In this document: positions 47,726-64,000 of the stretch, piece by piece
How positions within the stretch are numbered: position 1 is the stretch's first letter
Layout: every line of letters starts with the position of its first letter
Source of the DNA: Plotosus lineatus
Lineage: Eukaryota; Chordata; Actinopteri; Siluriformes; Plotosidae
Direction: 5' to 3'
NCBI GenBank assembly: GCA_024760905.1
Contig: CM045729.1
Span: 81,731,550-81,795,549 of the forward strand
DNA: 64,000 nt
Notes under the pieces: model-generated
Seen by the model: the letters and a program-made list of their open reading frames with translations, nothing else
Databases searched by the model: none
Told to the model about the DNA's origin: nothing
Program-made: the position numbers and the translations under genes

Positions 47726-48329
47726 TATGAAGTACTCGTACTGTATTGTGTGTTCCTGGAAAAATGAATTGGAAATTATAGAAGTGTTGGAGCAACCAAG
47801 ATATGGAGGATAAGGATAAGGGACAGTGGCAGGTGGATGAAACCTGAAAACTTGTAGGTTTATTCACCAATATAAAGAAACAAAGATGGCTCAGTAACTT
47901 CATAATCACTGCTTGGTCTGGAGATTACAGTAAGAATGTTAATCTGAATGAATGTCAAAGGCATGTGTGTATTCGTCTGTGTACAAACCGAGTGTATGAC
48001 GGCTTGGGTTTCCCCCACTAGATTGGGCACCACTGACGTCACTGACCTTGTTTTGATCACGTGACTCGTAGAAAATGGCGGATACTAAAAAGCTGCATGA
48101 CAGGAGTAATAAAAGTCGAAATTTCTATGCCCGCCGGGCACATTTTGCGGAGATTTTGTTGTGGTAAGCAATTAAAGACATATTCTTCATGTTGGATGTG
48201 CTTTTATTTTCTGTAGCTTTAAGTGAAGCCTCCCTTTAAGATTCATGTATTATTTGATATTATTTTACAATGTTATGTTTATAATATTTGATTTAGGGGT
48301 GTTTTATGAGATACGGTAATGGTATTTAT

Positions 48330-48333
<4 letters not shown>

Positions 48334-48376
<43 letters not shown>
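48334..48376. repeat. (TA)n microsatellite
   Basis: About 21 TA units followed by CACACA variants. The stretch 48377-49381 to its right shows no gene or transposon I recognise, apart from a (CA)n at 49223-49252. Confidence 0.9.
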
Positions 48377-48388
<12 letters not shown>

Positions 48389-49381
48389 TACATACATACA
48401 CACACACAGACACACACACATTGGGGTACCTCAAGAGCAGACGGGTTTGATGTCTTGCTCATGGACACTTCACTAAGGTGCAGCCCCTCCCCCCTCCCCC
48501 CAAACCAGCAGGAAAAATGTGAGGCAGTGTGGGAGAATGCAGCATCTTCAGGCGATTACATCAATTTTAGCAAGATAGAATGGTGTAAATTTCAGTAAGA
48601 GCAGGTATTTGACGGAATACAGGTTGAACAACCTGCAGGTAAAAGAAAAAAGAAACCGGAAGAGCTGTGTTCAGACCTGTGCTTCCTTCTGGTCATGCTT
48701 TATTCACACTCCATCAGAGGAAGCCAACAGAACTCATCAAGAAACAAAAGGAGAAAAAACAGTTTTTGTGATTAAAAAAAAAAAAAGTTGGCAGCTATTT
48801 TCTCCAAACTGCTGAACAGTTGCTTCTTAATAGTTTTTTTATTCGTCCAAAATATCACTCGATAAATAGAGCTGTGTGTTTATGTGCACAGGAAAACCCC
48901 GTCTGCCTGTTCATAACTGGGAGAAAGGAACGAGGGGGGTAAACGAGCAGGTTTCGAACCTGCTAGTAATAATAAATTTTAGTAGTTGAGTGATCGATTA
49001 GCACACATTAAGCTCCAAAGATGAACAATACTGCTCCTCATTAAACTTATACAGCCTACAGCTATACGAGTTCAACAAAAATTCGCACAATATTAAAGAA
49101 TCCTCTCATTCCTGAATCTACTATCGGATTCGGCTCATCTCTGAAATGTAAGAGTCTTCCTTATCTGAAGCTCCACCTCTGGTAGAAATTTCATCAAAAT
49201 TCACAACTTTTCATAATGCTGCCAACACACACACACACACACACACACACACCTCATCAAAAACATGGCCTTCTTAAAAATAGAAATGATTAATAAATAA
49301 ACCACCAAAAACAAACAAGACGTTCTAAAAACACCTCTGACAAAAGTGATAAAGTGCGAGCACAGCGCCACCTGAGAACAT

Positions 49382-49387
49382 TTTATT
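49382..49387 (-). terminator. TRAPPC2 polyadenylation signal
   Basis: AATAAA on the minus strand (TTTATT on plus), 115 bases after the TRAPPC2 stop. Placement and spacing are usual; not confirmed by transcripts. Confidence 0.5.
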
Positions 49388-49501
49388 AAACACACCAGGT
49401 TAAGTAACAAGCAACACGATTACATCTCAACATCCCAGCACATGACAACCATCACTGCTGCTATACATTACACTTCTAAAGTGAAGAAGAATCTTTCACA
49501 A

Positions 49502-58689
<9,188 letters not shown>

Positions 58690-58832
58690 TTAAATCACTA
58701 ATATGTAAAAGCTCAAAATTGTGGTTCTTCATCAAAGCCATGTTTACCTCCACAGTACTCTGCAAACAACAGTTAATGTATCCATAGCCCAGATTTATTA
58801 AAACAAAACATTAAGGTCAGTAGCTTAAACAG

Positions 58833-59186
58833 AGGGGCAGTGGTGGCCTGGTGGTAAAGGTGGTGGATCACTGATTCTAAGTTTGGGGGTTCAAGGCCCA
58901 CTCTCAATAGGTAGTCACTCAACAGGTTGACCCCCAGTGCAGCTAACTGAGTTATCAAAGGCCCATGTCTCCCACTGTCTATAGTGGGGGGTTCACGTAA
59001 AAGAACCATTGTTGACTTTCGTCAAGAGGAGGCTACATAGCCATCAGTGTGTTTCTGCCCGGCAATGGCCTGGTGAGCTGTCCAGGGTGTACTCTGCCCT
59101 CACCCGGAGTCGGCTGGAATGAGTGCCAGCCTCCCAGTGATCCTAATTAGAATAAAGCGGTTACAGAAAATGAACGGATGATGATG
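58833..59186 (+). mobile_element. tRNA-SINE with alternative tail and 11-bp target duplication
   Basis: Head GGGCAGTGGTGGCCTGGTGG TAAAGG; body CAGCTAACTGAGTTATCAAA; tail GGTGAGCTGTCCAGGGTGTA CTCTGCCCTCACCCGGAGTC, ending GGATGATGATG. AGCTTAAACAG stands at 58822-58832 and 59187-59197. Confidence 0.9.
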
Positions 59187-59197
59187 AGCTTAAACAG

Positions 59198-59249
59198 TGA
59201 GGTCCAGATGTCCCTCTCCCCAGCCACTTCCTCCAGCTCTTCCGACATG

Positions 59250-59295
<46 letters not shown>

Positions 59296-59422
59296 AAGGT
59301 GTTCCCAGACCAGCCAAGAGACATAGTGAGTAGTGAGAAGATCGGCCATCCAGGAGGAGCTCAGAGAAAAATCGCTGCTCCTCCACGTCGACAGGTGATT
59401 CAGACATCTGATTAGAACGCCG
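59198..59422 (-). mobile_element. LINE 3' fragment with internal (CA)n
   Basis: Minus strand: C-terminal LINE codons (ELEEVAGERDIWTSL) interrupted by a (CA)n tract at 59250-59294, then a preceding piece. Same family as 24809-31345. Confidence 0.72.
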
Positions 59423-59424
59423 TG

Positions 59425-59637
59425 GTGTAATGTTTCAGGCATTTGCAAACAGGAGGAGACCCAAAAGTCAACCCAGAACACGCTGGAGGGACTATGTCTC
59501 TCGGCTGGTGTGGGAACGCCTTGGTGTGTCGTGCCCCCCGAGCTGGAGGAAGTGGCTGGGGAGAGGGAAGTCTGGACCTCATTGCTTAGGCTGCTGCCCC
59601 CTTGACCCGACCCTGGATTAAGTGGATGATGATGATG
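59425..59637 (+). mobile_element. LINE 3' fragment, opposite orientation
   Basis: Plus strand QPRTRWRDYVSRLVWERLGV then SWRKWLGRGKSGPHCLGCCP, ending GGATTAAGTGGATGATGATG. It faces away from the adjacent fragment. Confidence 0.83.
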
Positions 59638-60082
59638 AGCATAGTAACAAGTTTACCTGTTTGATTTAGAAAACAGGTGAAGGTCACCCCAACTCAAAAT
59701 CAATAACAAATACATTACTATCACTGTGATCAAAATAAAACTGTTACACTGCTCTTCTGCAAGTGCATTTAGAAAATAAACACAGGTGAAGATAATTTTA
59801 TATAAAGGACAGGTCATACCGTAGCATAAAATACCAATACAGTACTGTATTCTTCTCCAATCTACCACACAAAACATTAAAATAACTGGTGAAGGAGTCT
59901 TTATAACTGTATCATCAAAGTGAAATACACATTACTCTTAATTAAACAAAGAGATAACTGTATATAATTAATTAGAACAATATCAAAATACACCCCAGAG
60001 CATATTTAATATATCAAAGTATAACAATATAAATATAACAAATACAGAACCTTAATCACACAGTAGGGACAATCTACACCAC

Positions 60083-60350
60083 CAGGGGTCGGGAACCTAT
60101 GGCTCGCAAGCCAGATGTGTCTTTTTTGATGACTATCTGGCTCTCAAATAAATCAGGTGGCCTTTCTTAACAAAATAACGAATGCATGATTTTACTGTCA
60201 TTTAAATAAAAATACAAAAAAAAAGCCATCAAATAAAACAAAAACAGACGAATAAATCTCGCGCATTTAAATCTAAACGTCTATTTTCAATGCCACGTCA
60301 CTGTGGTGCGCAGCGGAGAGCCAATCCTTTCTGTATGTGAGCAGGTCCGA
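60083..60350 (+). mobile_element. hAT (Zaphod-like) left end
   Basis: CAGGGGTCGGGAACCTATGG CTCGCAAGCCAGATGTG is a typical hAT end. No right end or transposase; right limit approximate. Confidence 0.6.
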
Positions 60351-60627
60351 TACCTTCAAACTCTAATTTCATTGGATTATAACAACAGCCACGGGCTGCA
60401 TGTGTTGGTTTTGGGTAAAGAAGTAAATTTCCCTCGTTTTTGATTGGCTCATTTCCACGAAGTCAAGCACAGCTGGCAAGCAAACACAAATGGACAGACA
60501 TGGAAAAACTTCAACCTGCAGACCAGCTGATAGCCAAAACTTGGGACGCACTTCCTGTCACAAACACTGCAGCGTGAGAGTCCAACAAAATTAGAGTTTC
60601 AGATACATACTCAAATATTTCACACTG

Positions 60628-60971
60628 GGGCAGTGGTGGTCTAGTGGTATAGGGCGCTGGATCAATGATCCAAAAGGTGGGGGTTCGAGTCCCCACAAGG
60701 TTGTCACTGTCCCCCAAGTGCAGCTAACTGGGTTATCAAAGGCGGGCCATGTCTCTCACTGTCTATGGTGAGAGGCATGTAAAAGAACCATTGCTGACTT
60801 TCGTAAAGATTAGGCTGCAAAGTCGTCAGCGTGTTTCTGTCCCTTGCTAAAAGGGTTGTGACAGGAAGGGCATCCGACGTTAAAAAAAAAACTCTGCCAA
60901 ATCAAACGTGCGAATCAGATGATTCGCTGTGGCGACTCCTGAGAAAAGGGAAAAAGCCGAAAGGAAGACAG
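60628..60971 (+). mobile_element. tRNA-SINE with RTE-like tail and 19-bp target duplication
   Basis: Head GGGCAGTGGTGGTCTAGTGG, B box GGGTTCGAGTCCC, body CAGCTAACTGGGTTATCAAA, tail GATTCGCTGTGGCGACTCCT GAG...AAAGCCGAAAGGAAG. ACTCAAATATTTCACACTG is perfect at 60609-60627 and 60972-60990, indicating a recent insertion. Confidence 0.95.
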
Positions 60972-61064
60972 ACTCAAATATTTCACACTGACTGGTCTCC
61001 CAGAGGAGATACAATAAGATCAGGGAAGTAATTTCATGTCTAAAGATATATAGGCAAACCATGG

Positions 61065-61622
61065 ACATACTTGGAGTACATCAGGTGCTTATCATCCAAA
61101 GTCTCAGGGTGCTCTGGAGCACTTTCACCAGAGTCTGAAGAGCATGCTTAGCATGCTCGTTTCCTGTCATGAGAAAGACTGGGATGAGGGTTTACCCTAT
61201 GTTCTTTTTGCGGCCAGAGATGCTAAGCAGGAGTCGTGAGGTTTCTCGCCCTTTGAACTCGTGTTCGGTCACACCCCAAAAGGTCCCCTTAAGCTTGTTA
61301 AACAAAAAATGATTAGAGGACATGTCGCATGAAAACCTGTAAGATTATGTGGCTAAAATTAAAGACAGACTTTGGCAGGCTACCAATCTAGCTAAGACTC
61401 ACCTGAATGAATCTAAATCCAAAGCTAAGGAGTGTCACGATAAGAAGGGCAAGGATAGGCAATTCCAACCTGGAGATAAGGTTCTGCTGTACTTACCCAT
61501 TCCAAAATCCTCCCTTCAGGCTCGGTATTTCGGCCCTTACTCAGTCAAACATAGGGTTAGCGACTTAGGGTATGATATATATATATATAAAATTTTCAAG
61601 ATGCAAGTCTATGATGTGTAAT
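61065..61622 (+). pseudogene. Ty3/gypsy-type integrase C-terminal relic
   Basis: Broken frames resemble the end of an LTR-retrotransposon integrase: SPFELVFGHTP at about 61250, then AKIKDRLWQATNLAKTHLNE with FQPGDKVLLYLP and ARYFGPYSVKHRVSDLGYDI. Stops and a frameshift lie near 61240-61345. No protease, RT or LTR seen. Described only as an old, non-functional fragment. Confidence 0.8.
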
Positions 61623-62279
61623 GATTACTAAAATACATAAATCTGTTTAAATAGGATCCTTCAGCTCGGTGGGGAGGGTAAATAGCGTGAACGGAGACAG
61701 AAATGTACATGCGTTAGTCCAAAATTTGCAGGCATGTATACTGCAAACTAGCTTTTTCCAATGCTGGAGATGATACATGCCGTTCCCACAAGTTCACTAG
61801 GGCACCTGGCATGTCGATAATTTAAGGCTTAAGGCAGACTTTAAGCGGCAGTTGTTCGGATGTGTTTCCATACAACAGCAAGTGGCTGCAATAAGTTTGG
61901 TAGCAGTGACCCTTGGATCAGCTGTTGGATCCTCCGCACATGCGCAGTCGTAATACGAATTGTGTCTATTATATTGCGGTACAATCGAAAAAAATACGAC
62001 ATTAATTACATTACTGAAACTAACCTTTGGAATGGTATTTTGTTTTTCAGTCAGTGCTCCTGTTTTTCTTTAGAGTTCTCTTTCAGTGCTGTGTCCCGCT
62101 TCACTTTCCACTCCTGCTATCGCTAAATGCCCTGTTGAAAAATAGCTCACTGGACTCGAACGTGGATTGCGGACACAAACACACACACTACATACACACT
62201 TCCACACAATACTTCATTTATAGCGCATAACAAGAGCTAATAAATCCACAAATCAACCCCAACCAGTAATTCATCACAT

Positions 62280-62520
62280 TTCTTTTCATGAACTCTTTCA
62301 ACGTCTTGTCACATTCTACTTCCGGGTATGTCATGATAATAAACCCGGAAGCACAATCAGTCATCGCTGTTCTTTTTAAAAAATAAACACCTTTAAAGGC
62401 ACAAATGCATACTATTCAAGAAGTAAAATAAAATTTAGATATATATTTTGTTGCTTGAATATTGTACTTATGTGACGCCTTGCGTTTAAAAAAATCGAAT
62501 TAATAATAATAATAATAATA

Positions 62521-62561
<41 letters not shown>

Positions 62562-62768
62562 GTAATCATGATAAGGTTAATCATAATTATAATTATTACT
62601 ACAACAATTACAACAACGACGATGCAGTATCAGTAAATCTTTCAATGGAACACAAATGACCCGGAACTAAAACAATAACAGCGTCCGTTACGGGTTTTAA
62701 ATAGTCAGCTGTTGTGTATGAACCATGAGAAATTTTAGTGAATGTGTGTAAGTAGGCTGAGTGTAAAG
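62280..62768. promoter_or_regulatory. Shared head-to-head promoter region of TRAPPC2 and OFD1
   Basis: Region before the OFD1 start and toward TRAPPC2. It contains two inverted ETS-type cores, ACTTCCGGGT at 62318-62327 and ACCCGGAAGC at 62343-62352, and a third GACCCGGAAC near 62659. An (AAT)n(ATT)n repeat lies at about 62502-62557. ETS sites are common in bidirectional housekeeping promoters; no start site is shown by the sequence. Confidence 0.55.
62502..62557. repeat. (AAT)n(ATT)n palindromic microsatellite
   Basis: Seven to eight AAT units meet about ten ATT units head on, between TRAPPC2 and OFD1. Confidence 0.93.
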
Positions 62769-62864
62769 ATGTCTGTACATGAAGAAATGAGTGTAAGTGC
62801 AGAGGAGTTGAGAAGAAGACTTTATCAGAGTTTTAAGAAGAAAGGAGTTCTGGACACTGTAAAG
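62769..62864 (+). CDS. ofd1: OFD1 first coding exon (gene continues beyond the window)
   Basis: ATG opens MSVHEEMSVSAEELRRRLYQ then SFKKKGVLDTVK, ending at a GT. Human OFD1 has [20 protein letters not shown] K followed by an exon boundary, so the first exon matches in sequence and end point. OFD1 is a centriole and centriolar-satellite protein needed for primary cilia; this piece is just before its LisH motif. The donor GTCGGT is weak compared with consensus. The position, head to head with TRAPPC2, is the human arrangement and supports the call. The frame stays open past the donor, but sequence after Lys no longer resembles OFD1, so I end the exon there. No further OFD1 exon is visible up to 64000. 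Confidence 0.88.
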
Positions 62865-63060
62865 GTCGGTACCATTACATCATGGTCTGAAGAAGGAATT
62901 CGTCCTGTCTGTAATCTAGTGAAACACAAATTATCTGATTATTTCGAGTCAGATCTCACTTCATATCATCAGCTCAACCGTTAACCCTTTAACGCCAACT
63001 GGACCATATGGTCTTCTTTCAAAAATGCTAATAACTACCTGACACATTGTACTCAGTGCT

Positions 63061-63391
63061 GGGGCAGTGGTGGCCTGGTGGTAAAGGGTGCTGGATTGTT
63101 GATCTTAAGGTTCGAGGTTCGAGTCCCACTCTCCACAAGGTTGTCACTGCCCCCCCCCCCCCCCCCCAAGTGCAGCTAACTGGGTTATCAAAGGCTGGCC
63201 ATGTCTCTCACTGTCGGTGAGAGGTTCATGTAAAAGGACCATTGCTGACTTTTGTCAAGAGTAGCAGCATAACGTGTGTCAGGAACGGCATCCAATGTAA
63301 AAACCTATTCCAAATCAAACATGTAAATCAGATGATTCACTGTGGCGACCTTTGAAAAAGGGAAAAAGCCAAAAGGAAAAGAAGAAGAAGC
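63061..63391 (+). mobile_element. tRNA-SINE with RTE-like tail in OFD1 intron 1
   Basis: Head GGGGCAGTGGTGGCCTGGTG, B box GAGGTTCGAGTCCCACTC, poly-C tract, tail ATTCACTGTGGCGACCTTTG and AAAAGGAAAAGAAGAAGAAG. CATTGTACTCAGTGCT at 63045-63060 and 63392-63407. Confidence 0.93.
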
Positions 63392-63734
63392 CATTGTACT
63401 CAGTGCTCCTCAAGTGTTCTACACTTGTTGTGGCGTTGACTGATTCAACACAGCTTGGTCCCACATGCCTCAGTCAGCTGTGAGACGACCTTGAGTGGGC
63501 AAGATTGTGTTGTTAACGAATTTGTGAGTGTTATTATATGTTATTATTATTTTATTATAATTTTGATGAGAGAAATGTGTTCGGGGTGTTTCCTTAGGCC
63601 TTTTTGATGAGGAAAAACTAGTGATAATTTTTTTTAACAGCAAAAACATAATTTGGGCATTAAAGGGTTAAACTGTTCCAAGTTCTGAATTGCAGTATTA
63701 TTGTTTTTCTACACTGGCAGTAGTAATTCCATTT

Positions 63735-64000
63735 GTGCTCACATCCTCCTCACAGCAAGAAGGCCTGGGTTCGGTTCCAGGGCTCTTCTGTGTGGAGTTT
63801 GCATGTTCGCCTTGTTTCCTACAGGTCACTCTTTGAGTTCAAAAACATGTACAGTAGGTTAACTGTCTGTTCCAAATAATTGCCTCTTGTGAGTGGGAAT
63901 GGTTGTATGTGTGTTGGCCTGTGATGATCTGGTGAGCATTTCAGGGTGTACAGTACCTTCATCCAGCGTTGTCTGAGATGGGCTCCAGCCCCTCATGACC
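63735..64000 (+). mobile_element. tRNA-derived SINE, runs to window end
   Basis: CTCACAGCAAGAAGGCCTGG GTTCGGTTCC (B box), GTGTGGAGTTTGCATGTTCG, ending GAGATGGGCTCCAGCCCCTC. Family of 3139 and 46705. Confidence 0.75.

Larger units (their letters stand above)
46550..48235. mobile_element. Kolobok-like element with THAP remnant
   Basis: TTAA on both sides (46546-46549, 48236-48239), ends AGGGATACTTCGGTC and, reversed, AGGGAGGCTTCACTT. Inside at 47143-47350 is a THAP-like piece: CIAKHCKVSDNN, HFHFP, then in another frame SHVCSECFIYPDDYENVC. Kolobok transposons are known for TTAA targets and THAP domains. Two SINEs are nested in it. Confidence 0.72.

Noticed and set aside
62865..62984. Continuation of OFD1 exon 1 to the stop at 62984
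   Set aside because: The frame stays open, but after LDTVK the sequence loses all similarity to OFD1, and the human exon ends at the same residue.

Overview
This is animal nuclear DNA, almost certainly from a teleost fish. The exons are small, spliced and vertebrate in character, intergenic space is crowded with fish-type transposons (RTE-type and other LINEs, tRNA-derived SINEs, Tc1/mariner, pogo/Tigger-like, Kolobok-like, hAT), and long (TA)n, (CA)n and (GATA/TTGG)-class microsatellites are frequent. The species cannot be read from the sequence.

Three host genes are supported. (1) EGFL6 (MAEG), plus strand, about 4.0-38.9 kb: eleven coding exons can be read to the stop codon, giving a Cys-rich start, five EGF-like modules, an acidic linker carrying an RGD motif, and a C-terminal MAM domain. 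The signal-peptide exon was not found and may lie upstream. (2) TRAPPC2 (sedlin), minus strand, 49.5-58.6 kb: all four coding exons are present and encode a complete 140-residue protein. One of its introns has AT-AC ends and a perfect-looking U12 branch site. (3) OFD1, plus strand, first coding exon at 62.77 kb; the rest runs off the window. TRAPPC2 and OFD1 are head to head, as in human Xp22, and EGFL6 is also their neighbour there, so this is a conserved syntenic block. EGFL6 is a secreted matrix protein, TRAPPC2 a vesicle-tethering (TRAPP) subunit and OFD1 a centriole/cilium protein; they are neighbours rather than a pathway.

Layout. 0-6 kb: transposon relics (Tigger-like), a SINE and EGFL6 exon 2. 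6-9.2 kb: three EGF exons between microsatellites and RTE/SINE fragments. 9.3-15.1 kb: intron with Tigger-like elements and RTE fragments. 15.1-15.5 kb: two calcium-binding EGF exons. 15.6-20.5 kb: a 25-bp minisatellite split by LINE insertions. 22.8-24.1 kb: linker exons. 24.8-31.3 kb: a near full-length LINE on the minus strand with a second, Rex1-like LINE nested in it. 31.5-34.65 kb: a full-length RTE-type LINE with a 17-bp target-site duplication and one frameshift. 38.2-38.9 kb: MAM exons. 39.3-49.3 kb: degenerate RTE copies, Tigger-like elements and a Kolobok-like element. 49.5-58.6 kb: TRAPPC2, whose large intron holds an unrecognised protein relic, a Tigger-like element and a dead Tc1 element. 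58.8-64 kb: SINEs, LINE ends, a Ty3/gypsy integrase relic, the TRAPPC2/OFD1 promoter region and OFD1 exon 1.

I did not find a new gene system. The most useful observations are the U12 intron, the SINE family with two different LINE-like tails, the RTE/SINE tail match, the split minisatellite, and the unrecognised relic at 50.2-52.0 kb.
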